This document shows positions 9,260 through 18,130 of a stretch of 31,646 bases of DNA, piece by piece (positions within the stretch are counted from its first letter, which is position 1; each line of letters opens with the position of its first letter). The position numbers and the translations under genes are program-made. Under the pieces are notes generated by a model, which saw nothing but the letters and a program-made list of their open reading frames with translations, made no database searches and had not been told where the DNA came from. Source of the stretch: Myxococcales bacterium. Its GTDB lineage: Bacteria; Myxococcota_A; Polyangia; Haliangiales; Haliangiaceae. The stretch is taken from positions 1-31,646 of the forward strand of contig JADKKI010000008.1 of NCBI GenBank assembly GCA_016720595.1, read 5' to 3'.

Positions 9260-11293
9260 ATGCTCGCCCGTGGTGCGACCCACGAGGTCGCTCTCGATAC
9301 GCTCGGCGACACCGAGAAGCGGCCGCCCAGCATAGCGATGCTTGAGACCGTCGCGAGCGATGCCGGCCTCGGCTCCACACGCTCGCCCGACCTGATCGAG
9401 ACCGCGGACGGGATGGGCGAGACCCTCGCACCGGAGGAGTCGGTCACCAAGGCGGTGCGGATCCGCGCGCCGAGCCAGCTGGGCCGCAAGCTCGGACGCT
9501 ACACGCTCGTCGAGCGCCTCGGCGCCGGCGCGATGGGTGTGGTCTACCGCGCGGAGGATTCGGAGCTCGGCCGCGACGTCGCGCTCAAGCAGCTGCATCG
9601 TCCCGACGAGGCGTTGACCACCCGGCTGATCCGCGAGGCGCGCCTGATGGCGCAGGTCAATCATCCCAACGTCGTGGCGGTCTACGACGTCGGCGTCATC
9701 GACGATGCGACCTATATCGCGATGGAGCTGGTCACCGGGGCGAGCCTCCGCACGTGGCAGCAGACCCGCTCGATCCGCGAGATCGTCGAGGCGTACCTCG
9801 CCGCAGGGCGCGGGCTGCCGGCGGCGCACGCGGCAGGTCTCGTGCATCGGGACTTCAAGCCCGACAACGTGCTGGTCGGTCAGGATGGCCGCGTGCGCGT
9901 CACCGATTTCGGCCTGGCGGCCTCGCGCCCGGATCAGGATCTGATCGCGACCGTGCAGAGTTCGGGGGCGCGCTCGATCGCGGACGTCAACCTCACGACC
10001 TCGGGCTCCGTGCTGGGGACGCCGGCGTACATGGCGCCCGAGCAGTTCCTCGGCGGCAACGTCGATGCGCGCACCGATCAGTTCAACTTCTGCGTCGCGC
10101 TCTACGAGGCGCTGTACAGCCAGCGCCCGTTCAGCGGCAAGAACTTCGACGAGCTGTCCGACAGCGTGTGCGAGGGCAAGATCCAGCCGCCACCAGCGGC
10201 CTCGCGGGTGTCTGGAGCGATCCGGGCGATCATCCTGCGCGGCCTCTCGGTGAAGCCGGGCGATCGGTTTCCGACGATGGATCACCTCCTCGCCGAGCTC
10301 GGCCGCGATCGTGCGAAGCCCTGGCGCCGGACGTCGATCGCTGCGGCCGCACTGGCCGGCGTGCTCGCGCTCGGGCTCGGCGCCGATCTCGCCGTGCGCA
10401 GCCGCGTGGTGGGCAGCATCCGTCAATCCTTCACGGCGACCGCGAAGCAAGCCGATCGCGCGGTGCGCCTGCTCACGGATCAGTTCGATGCGATCTCGAA
10501 CCTCGTCTATCTGTTCCCGGTGATGGGCGATGTGTCGGCGCACCACGACCAGGCGGACTTCGGTCTCGGCGATCCCGCGGACGACAGCAAGGATCTCGAC
10601 GAGATCCACGAGCGGCTGGTCTCGGCGGACTGGCGCCTCGCGCGTGACTTCGGCGGGCGCGAGCACCAGAGCATCCTCGCCGTCGCGGACTACAAGGCGC
10701 GCCTGCTCTACACGAGCGCTGATCCGTCCGCGCCGCGCACGGACCTGTCGGTGCTGCCGTGGGTCAAGCAGGCGCTCGATGCCGGCAGCGGAAATTCGAC
10801 GATCCTCGTGCGCTACGACGATCCCCAGCTCGTCGCGACCCGCTTGCTCGGACCACGGCCACCCAGCGGCGTCGCGATGGTGTTCGCGCGCACCCGCTCC
10901 CTCGGGGAGGCGGCGAAGACCCAGTTCTTCCAGATCGTCGAGGCGCGCGGCCTGCTCGATCAGATCCGGCTCGACGACACCCTCCTCTCGATCGTCGCCC
11001 CCGACGGCACCCCGGTCGGCGACGTCCCGGAGCCGCTGGTCGCCGCGGGCCCGCGCATCGGCCAGGCGGAGATCACCCTCGATGGCGTGGTCTACGAGCT
11101 CGAGGCGCGCCCGCTCGCCGGCCCCGGCACCACCGAGATCGGTCGCCTCGTGATGGCCCAGCGGATGGACGGCGTGCTGTCGCTGTTCCCCAACGCACGC
11201 CTCGTGTTCGTGCTCGGGATGCTCGCGATGCTCGGGCTCGCGGTGGGTACCGCGGTGCGCGCGCGCCGGATCATGGGGACGGTTTCAACTTGA
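9260..11293 (+). CDS. Transmembrane Ser/Thr protein kinase with extracytoplasmic Cache-like sensor
   Basis: Kinase domain about 9490-10300: LGAGAMGVVYRAE glycine loop, VALKQL lysine, HRDFKPDN catalytic loop, TDFGLAA, and GTPAYMAPEQFLGG. All catalytic residues are visible. One membrane helix follows near 10330-10395, then about 260 residues outside the membrane with PAS/Cache-like strands (YKARLLYTSADPSA, TLLSIVAPDGTPVGDVPE, TEIGRLVMAQRMDG), and a second helix at 11205-11260. ATG 9260 is the first canonical start in frame, but the preceding codons (about 9198-9258) read IEHLDGCQDCRELIAML, an anti-sigma-type zinc-finger H-x3-C-x2-C, so the real protein probably begins upstream. The stop lies inside the palindromic repeat. 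Divergent from the sigma gene, which it may control. Confidence 0.88.
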   Translation: MLARGATHEVALDTLGDTEKRPPSIAMLETVASDAGLGSTRSPDLIETADGMGETLAPEESVTKAVRIRAPSQLGRKLGRYTLVERLGAGAMGVVYRAEDSELGRDVALKQLHRPDEALTTRLIREARLMAQVNHPNVVAVYDVGVIDDATYIAMELVTGASLRTWQQTRSIREIVEAYLAAGRGLPAAHAAGLVHRDFKPDNVLVGQDGRVRVTDFGLAASRPDQDLIATVQSSGARSIADVNLTTSGSVLGTPAYMAPEQFLGGNVDARTDQFNFCVALYEALYSQRPFSGKNFDELSDSVCEGKIQPPPAASRVSGAIRAIILRGLSVKPGDRFPTMDHLLAELGRDRAKPWRRTSIAAAALAGVLALGLGADLAVRSRVVGSIRQSFTATAKQADRAVRLLTDQFDAISNLVYLFPVMGDVSAHHDQADFGLGDPADDSKDLDEIHERLVSADWRLARDFGGREHQSILAVADYKARLLYTSADPSAPRTDLSVLPWVKQALDAGSGNSTILVRYDDPQLVATRLLGPRPPSGVAMVFARTRSLGEAAKTQFFQIVEARGLLDQIRLDDTLLSIVAPDGTPVGDVPEPLVAAGPRIGQAEITLDGVVYELEARPLAGPGTTEIGRLVMAQRMDGVLSLFPNARLVFVLGMLAMLGLAVGTAVRARRIMGTVST

Positions 11294-11376
11294 GCAACTT
11301 GCGGCGCGGGACGCCGTTCCCCGACCAGGGATCACGCAGTTGCGGATCGCAAGTTGCTCAAGTTGAAACCGTCCCC
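11275..11376. repeat. 102-bp palindromic element with perfect 29-bp inverted arms
   Basis: The left arm 11275-11303 begins GGGGACGGTTTCAACTTG and is the exact reverse complement of 11348-11376, with a 44-base centre that has two small internal hairpins. It sits between convergent genes and contributes the last codons of both: the plus-strand kinase ends at TGA 11291-11293 and the minus-strand CoA-transferase ends at TGA 11358-11360, each finishing Gly-Thr-Val-Ser-Thr. There is no T-rich tract, so it is not a standard intrinsic terminator, although a transcript could fold strongly. Shape and place resemble REP/BIME or MITE-like elements; no transposase is nearby and no target-site duplication is evident. 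Confidence 0.85.
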
Positions 11377-12504
11377 CACTCGGCGAGCACCTCCTGGGTG
11401 TGCTCGCCGTGGCGCGGCGGGAACCGCGGTGCGCGAGGCATGCCGAGCGGCGTCCGCACCTGCATGACGGGGCCGATGCCCGGGCCGCCGTCGAGCGAGA
11501 AGAACACCTCGCGCGCGACGTGGAGCGGGTGGGCGGGTAGCTCCGACGTTTCGGTGACGACCTCGACGCAGCAGTCGTGCTTGGCGAGCAGCACGTCCCA
11601 CTCCGCACAGGTCTTGGTGGCGAAGATCGCGGCGAGCTCGGCGCGGGTCTTGGCCTGATCCTGCGGCTTGCCCACGATCTCGCCGATGTTCGGTGGGCGG
11701 CCGATCGCGGTGTTGAGCGCGATCCAGAACTTGGGCTCGAGCGCTCCGACGGCGAGGAAGCGCGCGTCCTTGGTCTGGTAGACGGAGTAGCAGGCGAGGG
11801 CGCCGTTGAGGGTCTCGGTGCCGCGCGAGGGTCGGGCGCCGCAGTCCTGGTTGCCGAGCTCGGCGGCGAGCAGCGCGAGCGCCCTCGGTCATCGAGATGT
11901 CGAGGTACGCGCCCTTGCCCGTGCGCTGACGGCCGACGAGCGCGCCGAGGATCGCCGTCGCACCCACAGCGCTCCGCCCGCGAGATCGGCGATCTGTACG
12001 CCCGGCATCGCCGGTGCGCCGCCCGCGACCCCGCCCGTCATCGCGAGCACGCCGGCGAGCGCGATGTATCCGAGGTCGTGGCCTGCGCGATCGGCATAGG
12101 GCCCGGTCTGGCCGAAGCCGCTGATCGAGCACACGATGATCTTGGGGTTGTTCGCCGCGAGCGTGTCGTAGTCGAGGCCGAGCTTGGCCATCACGCCCGG
12201 CCGGAAGCTCTCGACGACGACATCGGCCTTCGTCACGAGCTCGAGGAAGGTCGCGCGCGCGGCGCTGTCCTTGAGATCGAGCGCGATCGATCGCTTGCCG
12301 CGGTTGACGGCGAGGAACCTCCCCGACATCCCGCCTTTCCCGGGCGGCAGCGCCCGCAGATAGTCGCCGAGCTTGGGATCCTCGACCTTCACCACGTCTG
12401 CGCCCATGTCGGCGAGGACCATCGTGAGGAACGGGCCTGGCAACAGCCGCGAGATCGAGGACGCGGATGCCAGTCAGAGCGTCGGCGAGCGGGGAGGCGA
12501 CCAT
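11358..12504 (-). CDS. CaiB/BaiF family (family III) CoA-transferase (frameshifted)
   Basis: Transfers CoA between carboxylic acids. ATG 12504 opens [18 protein letters not shown]. After a shift near 12440 it continues [20 protein letters not shown], the hallmark N-terminal motif, then [34 protein letters not shown] and [20 protein letters not shown]. Further shifts near 11960, 11880 and 11680 lead to [12 protein letters not shown], then [20 protein letters not shown] and [17 protein letters not shown]. The conserved catalytic Asp of the family is expected in the GHDLGY segment, which is present. The end GTVST is donated by the palindromic repeat, so the natural C terminus may have been altered. 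The start is 8 bases after the membrane-protein stop. Alpha-methylacyl-CoA racemase is an alternative within the same superfamily. Confidence 0.8.
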
Positions 12505-12511
12505 GCGCGCA

Positions 12512-13267
12512 TCATGCACGATCACCGCGCTCGCGCGCGCGTGCCGTCGCGAGCACGCGTCGAGCACCGAGCTTGCGGGTTGTGACACCGTGTAACCAGC
12601 CCGCGCCGAGGACGATCATCCCGCCCATCACCGCGAGGACGAGGACGATCAAGGCAAGCGGAAGCTTGGGGTTGAGCCCCGGGGAGCAACGCCAGCCCGC
12701 CGAGCCCGAGTGCCAGCCAAGCCCTGCGCACACGGTGTTGGTGGTGAGCTGTGGAGCGCGCCACGCCATCAGCGCCGAGGCCGAGGCCGCAGCGAGCCAT
12801 GGGACGAAGTCCAGGTGCACGCCGGTGAGCTTGTGGAGGCCGAGCGAGAGCAAGGCCAGCGCAGCGAGCACGCCTCCACTGACGAGGGCCGCGAACACCA
12901 CGCGATGGACCGCGCTGCTCGAACCCCGATGTCGCGCGATCAGCGCGGCACCGAGCGCTCCCCCGACCGCGGCGACCGCCACGAGCACCGGATCGCGTGT
13001 CACCCAGGTCGCCGAGAACCAGTCGACGCCCGTGCACAGCGGGATCGCGATCGCCGCCGCGATGCCCGCCTCCCACGGCGTCACGTCCTCCTCGACCGCG
13101 CAGATCACCCAGGCCGCACCGAGCGCCGCGATCGCGGCCAGCGCGGTGGCGAGCGCTGCCGGGAACATGATCATCCGCTGCGGCAGACCGATCACGAGCG
13201 CGGTCGCGCCGAACATCGCGAGCGCGACGATCGCCACGTCGTGGCGTTGATCCGCACGCTGCCCCAC
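12512..13267 (-). CDS. Multi-pass integral membrane protein of unknown function
   Basis: ATG 13267; about 250 residues. At least six hydrophobic segments can be seen, for example VAIVALAMFGATALVIGL, ALATALAAIAALGAAWVICA, GIAAAIAIPLCTGVDWF, LVAVAAVGGALGAALIA, VVFAALVSGGVLAALALLSL and LALIVLVLAVMGGMIVLGAG. A pair of compensating one-base shifts near 12670-12720 garbles one segment that in the neighbouring frame reads ALGLGGLALLPG. Family not recognised. It lies 9 bases after the TetR gene and 7 bases before the CoA-transferase, so it is part of the same operon; a role in the envelope or lipid transport is possible but only from context. Confidence 0.65.
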   Translation of the reverse strand: MGQRADQRHDVAIVALAMFGATALVIGLPQRMIMFPAALATALAAIAALGAAWVICAVEEDVTPWEAGIAAAIAIPLCTGVDWFSATWVTRDPVLVAVAAVGGALGAALIARHRGSSSAVHRVVFAALVSGGVLAALALLSLGLHKLTGVHLDFVPWLAAASASALMAWRAPQLTTNTVCAGLGWHSGSAGWRCSPGLNPKLPLALIVLVLAVMGGMIVLGAGWLHGVTTRKLGARRVLATARARERGDRA

Positions 13268-13276
13268 CCCTCGAGT

Positions 13277-13966
13277 CTACGCGCGAAGCGGCAGGCTGCG
13301 CTCGAGATAGCCGAGGCACGCCGAGGTCAGCTCCTCGACGAGCTGCGGATCGCTGATCTTCCGCCCGGTCGGCGCCTGATCGTCGTAGAGCAAGATCTGG
13401 TCGAGCGTCCCGTACACGAAGCGATGTGCGACGTCGATCGCCGTGGCCAGCCGCTCGGTGTCCTTGCCCTTGACGTGGTTCGCGAGCGCCGCGACCAACC
13501 CCACGCAGGTCAGCCGCGACAGCTCGATCGCGCGCTCGCGGAACACCGGGTTCGTGCACATCTCGACGAGCAGCGCCCGCCGCAAGCCGCGCTGCTCGCG
13601 ATACGACGCGACGGCCACGCTGACGAACGCACCGACCATCGCCTCGAACGGGACCGCGGAACCGGCGAGCTCGTGGGCGCGTGCCGCCGTCGCCGCGCCC
13701 TGCGCGTACAGCTCGAGCTGCAGCACGTGCAGGAGCGCGTCCTTGTCCCGAAACCGGTTGTAGAACGCGCCCACCGAGGCATCGGCCTCGGCGACGAGCT
13801 CCGCAACACTGAGCTCTACCCACGCGCGGCCACGCGAGAGCAAGCGCTCTGCGGCGGCCACGATCCGGGCGTGGGTATCGCGGCTGCGATCCTGCTGGGC
13901 GGGCTTGACCCACTCCAGCTCGACCGCGCGGGCCTTCGGACGGCCCTTGGCTGCCTTGCGAGCCAG
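13277..13966 (-). CDS. TetR/AcrR-family transcriptional regulator
   Basis: The DNA-binding domain reads SRDTHARIVAAAERLLSR, then ELSVAELVAEADASVGAFYN and RFRDKDALLHVL, a typical TetR helix-turn-helix with the FYNRF recognition motif. The remainder, to ERSLPLRA, is the helical ligand-binding and dimerisation domain. The first canonical start is GTG 13861, but that would cut helix 1. The same frame is open back to the SCP-2 stop (13973) and encodes a basic N terminus (ARKAAKGRPKARAVELEW), so the real start is probably near 13966 (CTG, or an ATG/GTG lost to a base error). Placed inside an SCP-2/CoA-transferase operon, it may sense an acyl-CoA or fatty acid and autoregulate the operon; that is inference. 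Confidence 0.8.
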   Translation of the reverse strand: MARKAAKGRPKARAVELEWVKPAQQDRSRDTHARIVAAAERLLSRGRAWVELSVAELVAEADASVGAFYNRFRDKDALLHVLQLELYAQGAATAARAHELAGSAVPFEAMVGAFVSVAVASYREQRGLRRALLVEMCTNPVFRERAIELSRLTCVGLVAALANHVKGKDTERLATAIDVAHRFVYGTLDQILLYDDQAPTGRKISDPQLVEELTSACLGYLERSLPLRA

Positions 13967-13972
13967 GTCAGC

Positions 13973-14326
13973 TCACTTGGGGCGAGCGATCTCGAACAGC
14001 TGCTGCAGCTTCATCGCGAGCATCGGATCGCCCGAGACGCGGAGCTTGCCCTGGAAGTACAGCTGCATGCCGGCGTTCGGATCCGAGAGCATCGTCTTGA
14101 AGTCATCGTGGGCGACTTCGACGGTGCACTGCGCCTTGCCGCTATCGCCTTTGACGCAGCTGGGCGGGTTCGACGTGGTGTCGACCGTCCACTCGCCGCC
14201 GCCCTCACCCGTGATCTTGAAGCAGTAGATCGCGTTGAGCTCGCGCGCCTTGTCCGGGAACTGCTTGAGTCCTTCCGGGACGAGATTGTCGAACAGATCC
14301 GCGGCGTCCTTGGGCATCGTCGGCAT
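13973..14326 (-). CDS. SCP-2 sterol-transfer family protein
   Basis: A complete 117-residue single-domain protein from ATG 14326, with a strong Shine-Dalgarno site. It reads LVPEGLKQFPDKARELNAIY, CFKITGEGGGEWTVDTTS, KAQCTVEVAHDDFKTMLSD and NAGMQLYFQGKLRVSGDPML, ending KLQQLFEIARPK. The pattern of a five-strand sheet, the F-K-x-M-L-x-D segment and the F-x-G-K-L-R-V-x-G-D motif are diagnostic of SCP-2 domains, which bind sterols, fatty acids or acyl-CoA in a hydrophobic tunnel. No signal peptide, so it is cytoplasmic. First gene of the tight set SCP-2, TetR, membrane protein, CoA-transferase; a lipid-carrier role is likely. Confidence 0.88.
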   Translation of the reverse strand: MPTMPKDAADLFDNLVPEGLKQFPDKARELNAIYCFKITGEGGGEWTVDTTSNPPSCVKGDSGKAQCTVEVAHDDFKTMLSDPNAGMQLYFQGKLRVSGDPMLAMKLQQLFEIARPK

Positions 14327-14334
14327 GTACGTTT

Positions 14335-14339
14335 CCTCC
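14335..14339 (-). promoter_or_regulatory. Shine-Dalgarno site of SCP-2 gene
   Basis: GGAGG on the minus strand, 8 bases before ATG 14326. It is one of the few strong ribosome-binding sites in the window and fixes the SCP-2 start. Confidence 0.7.
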
Positions 14340-14361
14340 GGGCGGAGGTGTTAGCACAGGA

Positions 14362-15284
14362 TCAGTGCTGCGGGGGCAGGTCGGTCGTGCTGAAGGCGCA
14401 GGACGCAACGTCGCCTTCGGTCGGAGCGAAGTTCACCGAATCCGTGTAGAAGGTCCGGCGGAACTGGGCGTCCCAGCACTCCGACGCGATGGCGCCGGTC
14501 GCGAGATCCCCACCGGCGAGCCGAGCATCCGCGCGGCCGAGGCCGTTCGACTGCCAGCGCGAGCGGAGCGTGATGTGCTCCTGCGCCGCCGTGCCGCCCG
14601 CGTTGCCATCGATGTTGAACACCATGTCGCCGGCGCCGTCCGCGGCCTCGTTGTACGCGTAGTCCGCCATCACGGGCTCACCGAGGTCGTTGGTCGACAT
14701 GATGCCGAGGTCGAGGTGGCGCGCCGTCAGGTCGTAGCGCACGTCGACCTGGCCCTTGGCGTCGCCGGCGTCGATCGGGTTGACGCGGCGACCGGCCTCG
14801 AAGTCGATCAGGAACTGACCGTTGCCCTTGTTGTCGCCGAGGCGGGGATCCGCCTTGCCGTCGATGATCACCTCGAACTGCGCACCGGCGATCGTCTTCG
14901 AGCGACCGGAGAGCTGGTACTCGAACGTCCCGTCGCCGACCGCGCGGACATCGAGCTTGTACTCGGCCGGGTCGAGCGCCTCGCTCCACGGGCCCCAGGT
15001 GTACGTGTCGCCGCTGACCGTGGTCACCGGGTACTGCACGATGGTGTGCACGAGCACGAGCACCCAGCCAGCGCCGCCGTTGAACGTGCGCGTCACGTTC
15101 CGGGTCGCGACGTACCACTCGGCGAGATCACCGACCGCGCGGGTCGTGGTCTGCGGCAGCTTGATCTTGACCTGGTCCGCCGTCGGGATGGCGGTCCTCA
15201 GCTCGTTCGGCGCTTCGTCCTGCTTGATGCAGGCGACGAGGACATGGCGGCGGTGGCTGCGAGGAGGCTGCTCTTGATGTTCAT
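14362..15284 (-). CDS. Lipoprotein of unknown function
   Basis: ATG 15284 opens NIKSSLLAATAAM. A one-base shift near 15245 then restores LVACIKQDEAPNELRTA, a lipobox with Cys about residue 18. The mature protein is about 285 residues: AVGDLAEWYVATRNVTRTFN, GAGWVLVLVHTIVQYPVTTV, FEYQLSGRSKTIAGAQFEVI, PRLGDNKGNGQFLIDFEAG, DVRYDLTARHLDLGIM, and a C-terminal part with two Cys (SECWDAQF and DVASCAF). It looks like a beta-rich surface lipoprotein with no family I recognise; similar lipoproteins with DNKGNG segments are common in myxobacteria. It lies about 35 bases upstream of the SCP-2 gene and may be co-transcribed with it. Confidence 0.6.
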
Positions 15285-15338
15285 GCAGATGGGTAAAGCA
15301 CCCGGCATACCAAGGCAGGATCTCGTGATCCCGCGGAC

Positions 15339-16558
15339 TTACGGTGTCGCGTTTTCCGACGGTCCCCGAACTGCTCCTGGCGCCGTAGGAGGCGACGACA
15401 ACTCCGGGAGGATCGTGACCGTATCGCCGTCGTGGAACACGACGACCGCCTCGGGAGCGCGCTCGGCATCGAGCCCGATCGCCACGCCAATCGGATCGAC
15501 GCGCGCTGTCTCGGGTAGGGGGTACACCCACTGGAGGAGCGCGTTCGCCGAGAAGCCGGCGATGAAGTCGTGCTTGAGCGTCTTGTCCAGCCGCACCGCG
15601 AGCGCCACATCTCCCACCGGCGAGATCGCATGCTCGAGTATTCCAATCCCCGGCACGCTCGCCCACGATGCCTGGCCCGTCATCGATCCGGTGGCATCGA
15701 TGTCGAGCAGCCGGACCTCCGGATCGCCGAACCGTCCACTGATCGATGCCACGCGCACCATCGGCAGCTGCCGGGGCAGCCACACGGCGCCGAGCAGCTC
15801 TCGCCATACCCGCGCTCGGTCTGCCACGCGAGCTTGCCCTTCGCGCGGGCGACGAGCCTCCCCTCGCTCTCCTCGATGTCCCAGTGCCGACCCTGATAGG
15901 TGACCGAGAGCGGCGGCGGCTCGATCGAGGCTGGCACGGCCAGGCCCGTCATCAGATCGATCGCGACCGCCTGGTCGCCCCGCCGCCAGCGCACGTGTTC
16001 CCCGTCGAGCCACACGCGCTGCTCGCCCGTGGCGTGCGAGAACTCCTCGATCGCGGCCGCCTTGCCGTGGATCGCGAGGTACGCCTCGTCGGCACCACCC
16101 GCGTTGACCACGCGCAGACACCCGAGGAGCTGATCCCGCTCCGGAACCTCCGGCGCGCCGACGCAATCGCCGATCAACACGAAGTCCTCCCCGTGGACCA
16201 CCGGCGGCGCGAGCCTGGTTCCCGCCGCCTTGGTCCAGATCAGCACCCCACGGCGCCAGTCCACGGCCGCGAACCCGAGCTGCGACGAGCCGACCACCGC
16301 GATGTCGCCGAGCACGACCGGGCCGACGACATCGAAGCGTGGCTGATCCGGCCGCGAGGGCAGCATCACGGTCCGGACGGCGTGGATCACCGGCAGCGCG
16401 GCGAGCGGTGCCCAGGTCGCCGCATCCACCACGGCATCGTGCACTCCCGCATCCTTCACGGGCTCGACGACCGGCTCGACCGGCCGCGCCTGGTGCTCGG
16501 AATCTCGCTTCGCCTTGCACGCGACGACGAGGACCAGCACGGCCAGCGCGCCGCGCAC
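15339..16558 (-). CDS. Lipoprotein with PQQ-type beta-propeller features (frameshifted)
   Basis: GTG 16558 gives VRGALAVLVLVVACKAK, a lipoprotein signal with Cys at about residue 14. The mature part is a series of short beta repeats ending in small or aromatic residues: VVGPVVLGDIAVVGSSQLGF, AAVDWRRGVLIWTKAAGTRL, APPVVHGEDFVLIGDCVG, HVRWRRGDQAVAIDLMTGLA and GRLVARAKGKLAWQTERGYG. The frame changes once near 15800 and continues LPMVRVASISGRFGDPEVRL to SSPPTAPGAV. Alternating A-x-D/G-W and V-x-G-D patterns fit PQQ-like (BamB-like) propeller blades, but the identity is not certain. It starts 65 bases after glmU ends and may share its transcript. Confidence 0.55.
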
Positions 16559-16622
16559 CGCGACGAGCCGACCCCGAACGTTCGTCGCGAGGTCAGACGT
16601 GTCGCGGGAGCTCCACACCGGG

Positions 16623-18054
16623 CTACTGGTCCTCGGGCTTCTTTCCCTGGCGCTTCTTCGCCTGCGCCTCGCGGAACCGATCCGCCCAGCCCTCGACGTT
16701 GACCTGCTTGACGCGTGTGATCGCGAGCGAGCCGCGCGGCACGTCCTTGGTCACCGTCGTGCCCGCGCCGACGTATGCATCGCGGCCGACCGTCACCGGG
16801 GCCACCAGCTGCGAGTCCGAGCCGATGAACGCGCCCGACTCGATCGTCGTCTGGAACTTGCCGACGCCATCGTAGTTGCAGGTGATCACCCCGGCGCCGA
16901 TGTTGGACTTCTGCCCGACCGACGCATCGCCCAGGTACGCCAGGTGGTTCGCCTTGGCGCCCGCCATCATGTGGGTCTTCTTGGTCTCGACAAAGTTGCC
17001 GAGGTGCACGTCCTCGTCGATCCGCGAGCCCGGCCGGCAGTGGGTGAACGGCCCCATCTGCACGCGGCTCCCGACCGTGGTCTCGGTGACGATCGAGTAG
17101 GGCTTGATGTTGGTGTCGGCCGCGACCGAGACATCGGTGAGCACGCAGCCGAGATCGATCCGCACGCCATCACCGACGGAGGTCTTGCCGCGCAGCGACA
17201 TTGGCCGCGATCCACATCCTTGCCCAGCGGCCCGACGTCGGCATCGATGTACGTGCTCGCCGGATCCGTCATCGTCACGCCCGCGCGCATCCAGCCTTCG
17301 TTGATGCGGCGGCGCGCTTCGACTTCGACCGCGGCGAGATCGACGCGATCGTTGATCCCGGCGACCTCGGTGAACGGCGCGTCGATCGCGGTGGCACCAC
17401 CGCGCGTGGCGGCATGCGCGACCAGATCCGTCAGGTACAGCTCGCCCTTGGCGTTGTCGGCACGGAGCGCGGCGAGATCCTTGCGCAGATGGCCGAGCTT
17501 GATCGCGTAGAACCCGGCGTTGGTGTCGACGATCTGCTTCTGGGCCTCGGTGGCATCCGCGTGCTCGACGATCTTCTCGAGCATGCCGTTGCCATCGCGC
17601 ACGAGCCGGCCGTACGGCATCGGGCGAGGCGGCACGGTGGACAGCAGTGCCATCCCGGCGGGCGAGGCGGCCGCGGCGGCGGTCAGCTCCGCGATCCGCT
17701 CGCTCGCGATCAGCGGCGCATCGCCGGTGAGGATCACCACGATCCGATCATCGGGCTCGTTCGCGATCGCCGGCAGGGCGCACTGCACGGCGTGGCCGGT
17801 GCCGCGCTGCTCGGTCTGCAGCGCCACGTCGACGACGCCGGCACCGAAGCTCGCATCGAGCGCCGCCTTCACCTGCTCGTGCTGTGGCCGAGGATCGCCA
17901 CCACGCGGGCGGCGCCGGCGGTGCGCGCCGAGGTCACCACCCAGTGGAGGAGCGGCCGACCGGCGACCCGGTGGAGCACCTTCGGGGTATCGCTCTTCAT
18001 CCGCGTTCCCAGACCCGCCGCCATGATGAGGACGAGAGGCTGCTGACGACTCAT
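16623..18054 (-). CDS. glmU: Bifunctional UDP-GlcNAc pyrophosphorylase / glucosamine-1-phosphate N-acetyltransferase
   Basis: Makes UDP-GlcNAc for peptidoglycan and LPS: acetylates glucosamine-1-phosphate, then adds UMP. ATG 18054. The uridyltransferase domain begins [20 protein letters not shown], with the nucleotide-binding G-x-G-T-R-M and a Lys in PKVLH; then [20 protein letters not shown] and the Asn/Asp-rich [11 protein letters not shown]. The C-terminal left-handed beta-helix has [40 protein letters not shown] and [19 protein letters not shown], containing the conserved acetyltransferase His and the NYDG motif. Shifts occur near 17880 (after AILGH) and 17205 (between the domains). About 477 residues, normal for GlmU. 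Because the gene is essential, the shifts are probably sequencing errors. Confidence 0.93.
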
Positions 18055-18130
18055 GTGGGCGGAACCTAGCATCAAAGCGAGGACGGGGAATCAACGTGTC
18101 CCGCCCACGGATCTCCGGCACAATAGAGGC

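Noticed and set aside
9053..10666. Minus-strand open frame of 537 codons
   Set aside because: Antisense to the transmembrane kinase whose catalytic motifs are all on the plus strand.
11275..11376. Intrinsic bidirectional terminator
   Set aside because: The loop is 44 bases and no T run follows either arm; the exact 29-bp identity and its part in both coding ends fit a mobile repeat better.
12710..14449. Plus-strand open frame of 579 codons
   Set aside because: Runs antisense across three separate genes (membrane protein, TetR, SCP-2) with clear family sequence on the minus strand.
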